Of a stretch of 64,000 nucleotides of DNA, positions 45,792 to 54,348 are shown in pieces. Made by a program: the position numbers and the translations under genes. The notes under the pieces are model-generated. The model searched no databases. It was not told the origin of the DNA and saw only the letters and a list, made by a program, of their open reading frames with translations. The first letter of the stretch is position 1, and each line of letters starts with the position of its first letter. The stretch comes from Dictyoglomota bacterium (GTDB lineage: Bacteria > Coprothermobacterota > Coprothermobacteria > Coprothermobacterales > JAADFF01): assembly GCA_013153035.1 (NCBI GenBank), contig JAADFF010000086.1:1-64000 (forward strand), in the 5' to 3' direction.

Positions 45792-46953
45792 AACATATGA
45801 CTACATAGTTGTTGGAGCAGGTATTAGTGGAGCTGTAGTTGCCTATGAGCTCGCCAAAAGAAATGCTGGTTCTATACTCATTCTTGATAAAGACTTTCCC
45901 ACTGCAGGAGCTACAGGTTCTTGTGCCGCAGGCATCAGAGCACAGTTTGGCACAGAGTTTAATGTCAATCTTATGAAAATATCTTTAGAAAAATTTGAAC
46001 ATCTCCACGAAGAACTTGACTATCCCAAAGATCTCATAGGGCTTCACCAAGGTGGATACCTTGTGCTTGCCTACTCTGAAGAAGAAATGGAAAACTTGAA
46101 GAGAAACGTTGAAGTCCAGCACAAGATAGGCATAAACACCGAAATACTTACACCAGAAGAAGTCCATTACAGGTGGCCTATGCTCCGTCTTGACGGGGTT
46201 GTAGGAGCCACATATCACGCCAGAGACGGACATGCAGACCCATTTTATACAACATTTGCATACATTGAGGCAGCAAAACGATTGGGAGCTGAGTTGAGAA
46301 AACATACTCCTGTTCTGAAGCTTCTAACAGAGGGAGAAAAAGTTGTTGGTGTGGAAACCCCTGATGGTCCTATATACGGTGGCAATGTTATTGTAGCTGC
46401 AGGAACATGGTCTACCAAACTATTAAAAGATATAGGAATAGATATTCCACTATGGGCTGAAAAACACGAAATCCTTATTACCGAACCACTTGCAAGATTC
46501 TTAGACCCCATGGTTATATCATTCTCAAAAGACTTCTATGCTCAACAGAGACCACATGGTGGTTTTATCATGGGTATCTCTCCAGATAATCCCGAACAGT
46601 GGTTTGATCCCAATGACTATAATATTCAGTCTTCATGGCACTTCTTAAAGAAGATGGCATCTACTATCCTTGATGTCATGCCTTTTCTTAAAGATGTCCA
46701 TATTGTTAGACAGTGGGCAGGATTTTATGATATGACAACGGATAATCATCACATTGTAGGTCCCATTGATGCCTATGATGGCCTATGGATACTAGCCGGT
46801 GGTTCGGGACACGGATTTATGTTTGGTCCAGCTATAGGAATGATATTAGCAGAGTGGATTGTAGGTGAAGAACTTGCCTACGACATTACCAAGCTCAACT
46901 GGAAACGCTTTAAAGAAGGGAAATTGGTCATTGAGCCTGCTGTTGTAGGCTAA
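45784..46953 (+). CDS. FAD-dependent amine dehydrogenase (SoxB/DadA/LPDH-beta-like)
   Basis: This 389-residue flavoprotein is the likely substrate-oxidising subunit. It has an N-terminal dinucleotide-binding site (YIVVGAGISGAVVAYELAKR), SCAAGIRAQFG, VIVAAGTWS, RQWAGFYDMTTDNHHIVGP and LAGGSGHGFMFGPAIG, all typical of the glycine/sarcosine/D-amino-acid oxidase family and of the beta subunit of dye-linked L-proline dehydrogenase. Candidate substrates are L-proline, hydroxyproline, sarcosine or glycine betaine products; motif reading cannot decide. ATG 45784 selected over GTG 45781. A GGAGGTGAG site 23 nt on starts the aldehyde oxidoreductase. Confidence 0.9.
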   Translation: MSKTYDYIVVGAGISGAVVAYELAKRNAGSILILDKDFPTAGATGSCAAGIRAQFGTEFNVNLMKISLEKFEHLHEELDYPKDLIGLHQGGYLVLAYSEEEMENLKRNVEVQHKIGINTEILTPEEVHYRWPMLRLDGVVGATYHARDGHADPFYTTFAYIEAAKRLGAELRKHTPVLKLLTEGEKVVGVETPDGPIYGGNVIVAAGTWSTKLLKDIGIDIPLWAEKHEILITEPLARFLDPMVISFSKDFYAQQRPHGGFIMGISPDNPEQWFDPNDYNIQSSWHFLKKMASTILDVMPFLKDVHIVRQWAGFYDMTTDNHHIVGPIDAYDGLWILAGGSGHGFMFGPAIGMILAEWIVGEELAYDITKLNWKRFKEGKLVIEPAVVG

Positions 46954-46976
46954 AAATATACGGGAGGTGAGCCGTT

Positions 46977-48815
46977 ATGCTCTATGGTTATGCGGGGAAA
47001 ATAGCAAGAATTAATTTGAAGAGCAGAACAGTAAAAGTTGATGAGGTCACCGAAGAAATGGCAAGGAACTGGATTGGTGGCCGTGGTTTTATCGCTTACT
47101 ATGTATGGAAAGAACAGAAAGGTGTTAAGCCACTAACCCCAGAACACAATCTCTATCTTATGACAGGTCCTCTATCTGGCACAGAAACACCTGGTTCTGG
47201 TAAGTTTGACATTGGTCATCTATCTCCACTAACAGGTGGATACGGTGATTCTAATGTTGGTGGAAAAATTTCAAAGGCCATGAGAGACGCCGGCTGGGAT
47301 GGCCTTATTCTTGAAGATATTTCTCCAGAACCTGTTGTTATCTATATTGAAGATGACAAGATAGAGTTTGTAGATGCATCTGACTTATGGGGAAAAGGAA
47401 CATTTGAGGTAGAAGAAATTCTCAAAGAAAGATACGGTCAGAATGCAGAGATACTTGTCATAGGCCCTGCTGCCGAAAATCTTGCAAAATTTTCCATGAT
47501 TCATCATGACCTCGGCAGACAGGCAGGTCGTACTGGTGTCGGTACAACAATGGGCTTCAAAAAGGTCAAAGCCATTGTCGTTAAGGGTTCTGGTAACAAG
47601 ATCCAGTATGCAAGGGACGAAGAGTTCAAGAAAATTGCCAGAGAGGCAATTGTTGCATGCACCAAATCCGACAATTACCAGTTCTGGGTAAAATACGGCA
47701 CAACTTCTGTTGTACAGTGGTCTAACGAAAACGGTGCTTTTCCCACACGCAACTTCTATACATCATACCTTGAAAATTATGAGAAGATAGATGGTCGCTA
47801 TATGATAGAAACCTATGATGTCAAGCATAAAGGTTGTTATAACTGTCCATCTCCATGTGGAAAGGTTATGAGATTCACATACCATGGTAAGGAATATGTA
47901 GTTGAAGGCCCTGAGTACGAGACATTAGCACTGATGGGTGGTAACCTCGGTATTAACACCGATGTTGCCGATGTGGCATATCTCAACTGGGTTACAGACA
48001 ACCTCGGTCTTGATACAATTTCTGCCGGTGCCGTCATCGGTTGGGCAATTGAAGCATTCCAGAAAGGCATTATTCCTAAATCCATGGTAGACGGCAGAGA
48101 GCTCAAATGGAATGATGTTGAGACAGCTGAGTATCTTCTCGAGAAGATTGCATACAGAGAAGGCATTGGAAAAATACTTGCTGAAGGTGTTAAGTACGCT
48201 GCGGAGTTCTTCGGTGCCGGCCACGAATTTGCCATGCAGGTCAAAGGACAGGAAATCTCTGGTTATGAGTCCAGATGGGCACCAGGCATGATGCTTGCGT
48301 ATGCTACAGCCGACATAGGTGCACACCATAACAGGGCATGGGCTATAACATATGATATCTCTGTTGGTCACAAGATTACACCTGAGACAGCCGACAAGGT
48401 TATTGAACTTCAGCATATTAGACCAATGTTTGATATGTTGACAACATGCCGTCTGCAGTGGGTAGAGCTTGGGCTTGACCTTGAATACTATGCTAAACTC
48501 CTCTCTGCAGCAACAGGCATTGACTGGACACTTCAGGATATGCTGAAAGCTTCCGAGCGTGTATGGAATCTTACACGTATGATTTGGTTCAGACACAAAC
48601 CGGGCTTTGGCAGATCTTGGGACTATCCACCAAAGAGATGGATGGAAGAGCCTGTTCCTAGCGGCCCTGCTAAGGGAGCCGTTATTCCCAAAGAAGACTT
48701 TGACAAACTGTTAGATGACTACTATGCAAAGCGTGGCTGGGACAAGAACGGAAAACCAACAAAAGAGAAACTCCAGGAACTCGGAATATTGGAATTTATC
48801 GAAGAGAACATGTAA
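46977..48815 (+). CDS. aor: Aldehyde:ferredoxin oxidoreductase (tungsten type)
   Basis: This enzyme oxidises aldehydes to acids with ferredoxin as acceptor, using a bis-pterin tungsten cofactor. The 612-residue protein has [4Fe-4S] ligands Cys287, Cys290, Cys294 and Cys491, almost the same positions as in Pyrococcus furiosus AOR from memory (288, 291, 295, 494). GYAGKIARINL, WIGGRGFIAYY, TGPLSGTETPGSGKF and GPEYETLALMGGNLGI are family motifs. Close homologues include formaldehyde and glyceraldehyde-3-phosphate oxidoreductases. It lies 23 nt after the dehydrogenase operon and ends in a strong terminator. Confidence 0.95.
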   Translation: MLYGYAGKIARINLKSRTVKVDEVTEEMARNWIGGRGFIAYYVWKEQKGVKPLTPEHNLYLMTGPLSGTETPGSGKFDIGHLSPLTGGYGDSNVGGKISKAMRDAGWDGLILEDISPEPVVIYIEDDKIEFVDASDLWGKGTFEVEEILKERYGQNAEILVIGPAAENLAKFSMIHHDLGRQAGRTGVGTTMGFKKVKAIVVKGSGNKIQYARDEEFKKIAREAIVACTKSDNYQFWVKYGTTSVVQWSNENGAFPTRNFYTSYLENYEKIDGRYMIETYDVKHKGCYNCPSPCGKVMRFTYHGKEYVVEGPEYETLALMGGNLGINTDVADVAYLNWVTDNLGLDTISAGAVIGWAIEAFQKGIIPKSMVDGRELKWNDVETAEYLLEKIAYREGIGKILAEGVKYAAEFFGAGHEFAMQVKGQEISGYESRWAPGMMLAYATADIGAHHNRAWAITYDISVGHKITPETADKVIELQHIRPMFDMLTTCRLQWVELGLDLEYYAKLLSAATGIDWTLQDMLKASERVWNLTRMIWFRHKPGFGRSWDYPPKRWMEEPVPSGPAKGAVIPKEDFDKLLDDYYAKRGWDKNGKPTKEKLQELGILEFIEENM

Positions 48816-48834
48816 TAATATGATCTCATCTGAA

Positions 48835-48866
48835 AACAAAAGCCCCGCACGTGCGGGGCTTTTGTT
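48835..48866 (+). terminator. Strong terminator after aor
   Basis: A 16-bp perfect inverted repeat with no spacer has a GCCCCGCACGTGCGGGGC core, flanked by A-rich and T-rich arms. It follows the aor stop by 19 nt and fits a rho-independent terminator. Confidence 0.88.
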
Positions 48867-48868
48867 AA

Positions 48869-48877
48869 TGCTACAAT
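48869..48877 (+). promoter_or_regulatory. Extended -10 promoter for moaD-lipM pair
   Basis: TG-C-TACAAT lies three bases past the aor terminator. The predicted start is near 48884, right on the GGAGGTGG ribosome site of the next gene. A 6-bp inverted repeat (48878-48883 with 48887-48892) could mask this site if transcription began further upstream. Confidence 0.5.
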
Positions 48878-48895
48878 ACCACCGGAGGTGGTGTT

Positions 48896-49138
48896 ATGAA
48901 AATCACAATAAAGGTAGCAGGACATGCCAAAGAATACATATCAGATGGCAAATCTGAAATTACCCTAGATATAGATGTTCCATTTACCCCTAATGAACTC
49001 ATAGAAAAATTGGGTATTAATAAAGGACTTGTTAGTGCCATTACAGTTGGCGATACTATTAAACGATGGAATGAGCCAATAACAGAAGAAGACATTAAAA
49101 AAGGTATTACCATCATATCCCCAGTAGGTGGTGGCTAA
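48896..49138 (+). CDS. MoaD/ThiS-like sulfur carrier
   Basis: This 80-residue beta-grasp protein ends in SPVGGG, with the terminal Gly-Gly needed for adenylation and thiocarboxylate formation. VPFTPNELIEKLGINKGLVSAIT is typical of the fold. Its place directly after aor suggests it supplies sulfur for the dithiolene of the tungsten pterin, as MoaD-like genes beside archaeal AOR do. It could instead serve ThiS or a tRNA thiolation pathway. Confidence 0.88.
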   Translation: MKITIKVAGHAKEYISDGKSEITLDIDVPFTPNELIEKLGINKGLVSAITVGDTIKRWNEPITEEDIKKGITIISPVGGG

Positions 49139-49860
49139 TGGTACTAAGACATGTCCTGACGGAAAGCGAAAACGGGCATCTGCTTATGGCTATAGACTGG
49201 CATATTATTAGCGAAAATATACCAAGCCTTCACACATTCACATGGCACCCCCATGCTATAAGTCTCGGATATCTCCAAGACACATCGGGGCTCAACAAAG
49301 AGTTTATACTTCAGCAAGGTTATGTGGTAGTAAGGAGACCAACAGGAGGCAAAGCTGTTATCCACGATGGCGATATATCTATTGCCCTTTATCTACCCGC
49401 AGAGCTTTTACCTAGAAGGGCAAAAGAGGCATATGCAGAAATGTCAGATATCCTTCGAGAAGCACTTTTTCAACTAACAGAACTTCCTTTATCACGCACA
49501 ACAGAAGATAATTATCAGAATCACGAAGGATGTTTTTCCTCATCAACAGGCTATGAAATAGGCATAAATGGTAGGAAAATTGCAGGTATCGCTGTTAGAA
49601 AAACACGGAAAGGCATGCTTATGCATGCCTCTATAAGAATGTTTCCATTTACCGAAAACGCCGGTATGGTATTCTCACCTCCAGAAATTATGAAGGGAAC
49701 ATCATTCAAGGAACATGGGAAAGTCTTTACACCAACACAACTTCATCAAATCATTTTAGAAATTATCAGCGACATATATAAACTTACTCCCCAGAAATGG
49801 GAAACAGATAAAGATGAGATACTGAGTATATATAGAGACAAGGTAAAAGTAGATATATAA
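49138..49860 (+). CDS. Lipoate/octanoate transferase (LipM/LplA family)
   Basis: The 240-residue protein of the BPL/LplA/LipB family has VVRRPTGGKAVIHDGDISIAL (RRxxGGxxVxH ligand loop) and NGRKIAGIAVRKTRKGMLMHASI. A Cys in EGCFSSSTGYE lies where LipM octanoyltransferases carry their acyl-thioester Cys, so transfer of octanoate to GcvH is more likely than ATP-dependent ligation. Start overlaps the sulfur-carrier stop (TAATG). The stop is within the terminator stem. No lipoyl-protein gene is in the window. Confidence 0.85.
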   Translation: MVLRHVLTESENGHLLMAIDWHIISENIPSLHTFTWHPHAISLGYLQDTSGLNKEFILQQGYVVVRRPTGGKAVIHDGDISIALYLPAELLPRRAKEAYAEMSDILREALFQLTELPLSRTTEDNYQNHEGCFSSSTGYEIGINGRKIAGIAVRKTRKGMLMHASIRMFPFTENAGMVFSPPEIMKGTSFKEHGKVFTPTQLHQIILEIISDIYKLTPQKWETDKDEILSIYRDKVKVDI

Positions 49861-49881
49861 AGGGAGGCAAAGCCTCCCTTT
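49859..49881. terminator. Bidirectional terminator
   Basis: A 10-bp stem (49859-49868 with 49872-49881) has an AAA loop and is followed by TTT on the plus strand. It lies between the convergent LipM-like and folC genes and includes the stop of the former. Confidence 0.88.
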
Positions 49882-49884
49882 TTC

Positions 49885-51180
49885 TTATTTTTTAAAAGCT
49901 TTTACTACATGGGGACGCCAATCTCCTACCATATAAAGCGAACCGGCAAATAAAATCTTATCTTCATCGGCAATCTCTCTGATAACTGACTCTTTATCTT
50001 CATTAATTACAACGTTATTTATACCTAACTCTTCAAGACGTTTTTTCAGCTGTTGTGCAGGAAGTGCCCTCTTGCTAGGTGGTGTAACAAGTATCCACCG
50101 CTTTGCATAAGGAGACAATAGTGAAACAATCTCATCAACATTCTTATCCCCAAGAACGCCAAATACAACGGTGAAATCCGTTAAACCTAATTTCTTCAGC
50201 GTAGATGTTAGTGCTTTCATACCGTGTGGATTGTGTGCTCCATCCATAATAACTAGTGGACTGCGAGATATAACTTCAAAACGACCTTTGTGAAAAGCCT
50301 TACTAAGTCCCCGTCTTATAGAATCTTCTGTAATTTCCTTATATCTATCTGAAAGCATATAAGCTCCGGCAAACGCTACGGCACCATTTACAGTCTGATG
50401 GAGTCCAATAAGAGATGTCTTGACATCCTTGTATACCCTGCCATCAAGATACAAGTCAAACACTGTTCCATCAAGAGAAACATCTTTAACATTCTTCACA
50501 TAGAAATCTTTTCCATACCATAGTGTCGGTATTCGCAGGTTGGATAGCCTATACCTCACAAATTTATGGGCACCTTTACGCAGTGGACCAACAACACCAT
50601 ATGGTACACCACGACGAAAGACATAACGCGCCTCACGAGCTATATTTTGTATGCTTCCACCAAGAGTTTTTAGGTGGTCAAGGTCAAGAGAGACAAGTAT
50701 CGACAGTTCGGGATTAATAATATTGGTGGCATCGTACTTTCCTTCTATTCCCACCTCTATAACACCGAAGTCTACCCCTCTCCTTTTTAGGTATTCTAAA
50801 GCCGCAGATGTCATAATTTCAAACAGTGTGGGTTCTTCTCCAAGAAGCTTTCCCACCTTTTCTACATACTGGGCCACATAAGAAATAACATCTGCAAGGT
50901 CTTCCTCTGGTATTTCCTCACTATTCACAACAATTCTCTCTCTCCAGTGTTCGATATGAGGAGATATATTGTATCCCCACGAATACCCAGATTCTCCTAA
51001 TATAGATGACATATACATAACAACTGATCCTTTACCATTAGTACCACTAACATGAACTGTTTTATACTCCCTATAAGGATGGTCCATGAGATCCATAAGT
51101 TTTTCCATACGGTAAAATCGTAAGGTTTTGGGCATCCATGCCTTGTGAAGTAGATAATCTATTGCCTCTTCATATGTCAA
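49885..51180 (-). CDS. folC: Folylpolyglutamate/dihydrofolate synthase
   Basis: This 431-residue Mur-ligase-fold enzyme adds glutamate to folates. It has the P-loop VSGTNGKGSVVMYMSS, ISPHIEHWRERI, GIEGKYDATNII and MDGAHNPHGMKAL. The TTG start overlaps the upstream amidohydrolase stop by 4 nt (TTGA). It could be bifunctional; the sequence does not separate the two activities. Confidence 0.94.
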   Translation of the reverse strand: MTYEEAIDYLLHKAWMPKTLRFYRMEKLMDLMDHPYREYKTVHVSGTNGKGSVVMYMSSILGESGYSWGYNISPHIEHWRERIVVNSEEIPEEDLADVISYVAQYVEKVGKLLGEEPTLFEIMTSAALEYLKRRGVDFGVIEVGIEGKYDATNIINPELSILVSLDLDHLKTLGGSIQNIAREARYVFRRGVPYGVVGPLRKGAHKFVRYRLSNLRIPTLWYGKDFYVKNVKDVSLDGTVFDLYLDGRVYKDVKTSLIGLHQTVNGAVAFAGAYMLSDRYKEITEDSIRRGLSKAFHKGRFEVISRSPLVIMDGAHNPHGMKALTSTLKKLGLTDFTVVFGVLGDKNVDEIVSLLSPYAKRWILVTPPSKRALPAQQLKKRLEELGINNVVINEDKESVIREIADEDKILFAGSLYMVGDWRPHVVKAFKK

Positions 51181-52421
51181 GTTTCATACACCACCTTTCC
51201 ACTAGATATAACTTTTTTCACTTTTATTGGGAATATGTCCCACTCTACCCTATATATATCTAGGTCAGTAAAAAGGCCAAGATAGCGCATATTCCCTGCT
51301 GTATACAAGTCTACAGCCTTACCTAAAGACACACTAGCAGGCTCAAGATTTACATCTTTCCAATATTTATCATTGATTAAGCCATCTATAACATCGATAG
51401 GACTTACACCGTACACCGGAGCATCTGTGCCAATAAGAGTAAATGTAGAGTCGATTAGCTCTTTCCACCTATATCCATAAGCCATACGATGTCTTCCCAC
51501 CCGCTCAATAGCCCAGGGTATTTCTGGTGAAAAAGTGGGCTGAATAGAGGCATAGAGCCCCATATCGGTAATATCCTTGATAGCGCCAGGATACATAATT
51601 TGTAAATGTTCTATCCTATGCCTATGTGGACGGGGACTCTCTGCCAGTACATGTCTGTACATCCTCATTACCTGCTCAAGCGCTCTATCACCTATAACAT
51701 GGATGGAAATATCATATCCAGCATCGTGCCACTGCTTCATTTTCATATATAAATGCTCATCATCCCAGTTAAGAATACCTTTTTCACCCGGGCTATCAGA
51801 ATACTCGTCAATCATAGCAGCAGTACGAGCTCCGAGACTACCATCGGCAAAGAGTTTCAGTCCCAAACATCGCTGTTTACCAAAACAATCCAGAGGATCG
51901 TACTGACTTTTAACAAAATAAAAATAGTGAAACCCTATATCTTCTGCAACATGGGACATAAATTCTCCATCATCAGGTGATATACCCATCTCTACACCGC
52001 CAACGATACCCATGGAAAGCAGATACGTAAACATATCTCTGACGATATTCTTCTTAACATCTTTATAGCTATCAAACACCTTATCTATAACTGTCCAGAC
52101 CCCCTCTTCTACAACACTACCATCATCCGCAATCTGAACCCCCTCACCAAAACGTTTAACGGCTTCTGCATTCATCCACAGTTTATGGAGACAAGTACGA
52201 ATAACGATTACAGGAACATCAGGAAAATACCTCGTTAGCACATCTCCACCGCTGAATCCTTCATACTCCACAAAGTGGTAACCTAAAATAGGTTCATTAG
52301 CTTTTTCAAGAGCATCTACTAAAGATTTTTCATCTTGAACATTCTTCAAGTCCACGGCACTGCGAAAATATGCCAATTGAAGCGGATGGAAATGAGCATC
52401 AATAAATGGCAAAGTAACCAT
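51177..52421 (-). CDS. YtcJ-like amidohydrolase
   Basis: This 414-residue metal-dependent hydrolase of the amidohydrolase-3 group has FIDAHFHPLQLAY (HxH), LKLFADGSLGART (bridging Lys and conserved ADGS), HVIGDRALEQV, RIEHLQ and LIGTDAPV (catalytic Asp). The family hydrolyses exocyclic or cyclic amides; the substrate is unknown. The ATG at 52421 follows GGGAGGTG; an upstream in-frame start would sit before that site. The folC gene overlaps its stop. Confidence 0.9.
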   Translation of the reverse strand: MVTLPFIDAHFHPLQLAYFRSAVDLKNVQDEKSLVDALEKANEPILGYHFVEYEGFSGGDVLTRYFPDVPVIVIRTCLHKLWMNAEAVKRFGEGVQIADDGSVVEEGVWTVIDKVFDSYKDVKKNIVRDMFTYLLSMGIVGGVEMGISPDDGEFMSHVAEDIGFHYFYFVKSQYDPLDCFGKQRCLGLKLFADGSLGARTAAMIDEYSDSPGEKGILNWDDEHLYMKMKQWHDAGYDISIHVIGDRALEQVMRMYRHVLAESPRPHRHRIEHLQIMYPGAIKDITDMGLYASIQPTFSPEIPWAIERVGRHRMAYGYRWKELIDSTFTLIGTDAPVYGVSPIDVIDGLINDKYWKDVNLEPASVSLGKAVDLYTAGNMRYLGLFTDLDIYRVEWDIFPIKVKKVISSGKVVYET

Positions 52422-52497
52422 CTTATAAACACCTCCCTCCCTATACAACTATGATAATATACATATTAAACAAGGGATATCATAGGGGGGCTGTGAT

Positions 52498-54348
52498 ATG
52501 GAAACAGAAAATGGAAAACTAATCTTTTCACATATCTCTATTCAAGGAAAAGACAAAAGTGCCAACACCGATAAAGTATCAGGTTTTTTTGAAGAAAACA
52601 AGCTAGCTATAGTTCTTGTAGACCCTTCAACAGGCAGTAGTTGGGGAGAGAACTTTGCTTCTCTTCTTGCCGGGAGCATATCGGACGGCCTTCAAGAACT
52701 AATGACAGATGAGTTTCTACAAAAAGATATCACGGAAATTGAAGAAGAGATCAAAAGGCTTATCAAAGATAAAGTCAAAGAAGCTGGAAACTCTATTCCA
52801 CATTTTACACTCACCACAGCAGGTGAAGTAAATGTACATCTTGCTGTCCTAGTATGGTTCAACAATACAATTATCTCCCTAGCAGCGGGTAAAGTATCTA
52901 TTTATAAAGTTGAGGATCACCAACTTAAAGCCATATATCTCCTTATGGATAAGCCCCCCATAAAGATGAATATCACCGGTAATATAACAAAGTTTGCACT
53001 CGCCATCAATTCATTTGATGCAACAGATAAACTCTCTTCTACAATTGTCGCATCTGACGGTTTTTATACTTTTTTGAAAAATCCTAAGATACATAATTTG
53101 CTTGCTCGAGTTGATTCTCCCAGAAGCATACTGACCAAACTTGAAGAATATCTAAATACACACAAACCTGATGATAACGCTACCATCATTATTGCATGGC
53201 GTGAAAAGGAAATAGAAGAAATTCCCGCAGAAGAACTACCTACATTATCGACAAAGACCATGGCAGCAGAAATATTAGCAGGACAAACTGCAAGCAAAGT
53301 TCCCTCAGACTATCGTAAAACCTATGACAAGACTACAGTTGAAAAATTAACACAAACACTTCGCAATATACAAGAAACAGAAATAGGACAAGAAATAGTA
53401 AAACAAAAAGAAGATAAAAGAAAAAGGAAGAAAAAGAAATCATCACGACTTCTAGCCCAACCGAGAGAAAGACGAGAGATTTCACCTATCATAGCAATAA
53501 TAATAGTCATTTTATTTATCCTATTATTTGGAGGCTTCTTATATATTCGATATGGAGATACTATTAAGCAATATTTCTCAAGTACTACGCATACAGAACA
53601 ATCCTACAACAATAATGGAAAGCAATCAACTTCAACCACAAACAATGGAAACAATTCGGGAACAGGTAGCACCACGGCAACCAACACTAATACTTCGTCT
53701 ACAACAGTTATAACACCAACAACAGGAAACACCTCTACCACATCAGAAACAGAAACATCTACAACATCAGAGACTACTGGTGGAACAGTCACATCTTCTA
53801 CTGCAAGTACTACAACATCTACAGAACAGATAACAAGCGAGCTAAAAACATTCTCTGCTATCACCAAACCTTCTGGTCTCCGGATAACCTTAATACAAAC
53901 AGACAACAAAGGCAATCAGATAAAGGTTATTAAAAGTTGCAAAGCACCATGTACTATAAAAGCCCCTATAGACATGAAAAACCCTATGTTCGTAGCGATG
54001 TATATGGGCTCTGTATGTGCTTCCTACCCTAAACCAAACGGTACAGGATGGACAATAGCCGACCTGAAAGATAAAATCATACTAGACTGCAGATACATCG
54101 CCGAAGAAGACCCTGAAAAACCCATTCTGTTAACGACAAATCCCTCCAATATTAGGATAAAGATATTTGATGCTTCCGGAAAAGAGATATTTAGTGCACT
54201 ATCGCCGGTACGAATACCTGTAATGGGGGACAAAGATGAATACATCACAATAAAAGCCTTTATTAAAGGCAAACAATGCGCCGCATATAAGGGCACATGG
54301 TCAGACGCCGTAAAACTTAAACATATACATCTTGTGTGTAAACAATGA
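52498..54348 (+). CDS. Transmembrane PP2C-like protein with extracellular repeat domains
   Basis: Residues 1-235 resemble a PP2C phosphatase. Asp42 (VDPSTGSSWGENFASLLA) sits where VADGMGG is usual, TLTTAGEVNVHLAVLVW follows, then ASDGFYTFL (Asp187) and PDDNATIIIAW (Asp225/226). The DGxxG motif is lost, so the metal site may be altered. A basic stretch and one membrane helix (330-350) follow. Outside lie a Thr/Ser-rich linker (361-445) and two similar PEGA-like units (455-535 and 545-616), each starting PSGLRITLI / PSNIRIKIF and each with paired cysteines. This is the mirror image of PASTA-type receptor kinases (inference). The start has GGGGGG upstream. Confidence 0.85.
   Translation: METENGKLIFSHISIQGKDKSANTDKVSGFFEENKLAIVLVDPSTGSSWGENFASLLAGSISDGLQELMTDEFLQKDITEIEEEIKRLIKDKVKEAGNSIPHFTLTTAGEVNVHLAVLVWFNNTIISLAAGKVSIYKVEDHQLKAIYLLMDKPPIKMNITGNITKFALAINSFDATDKLSSTIVASDGFYTFLKNPKIHNLLARVDSPRSILTKLEEYLNTHKPDDNATIIIAWREKEIEEIPAEELPTLSTKTMAAEILAGQTASKVPSDYRKTYDKTTVEKLTQTLRNIQETEIGQEIVKQKEDKRKRKKKKSSRLLAQPRERREISPIIAIIIVILFILLFGGFLYIRYGDTIKQYFSSTTHTEQSYNNNGKQSTSTTNNGNNSGTGSTTATNTNTSSTTVITPTTGNTSTTSETETSTTSETTGGTVTSSTASTTTSTEQITSELKTFSAITKPSGLRITLIQTDNKGNQIKVIKSCKAPCTIKAPIDMKNPMFVAMYMGSVCASYPKPNGTGWTIADLKDKIILDCRYIAEEDPEKPILLTTNPSNIRIKIFDASGKEIFSALSPVRIPVMGDKDEYITIKAFIKGKQCAAYKGTWSDAVKLKHIHLVCKQ

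Noticed and set aside
53604-53915. Val-rich minus-strand open frame and apparent tandem repeat near 53640-53830
   Set aside because: It mirrors the Thr/Ser-rich linker of the PP2C-like protein. The DNA repeats are loose runs of Thr codons and not a true repeat array.
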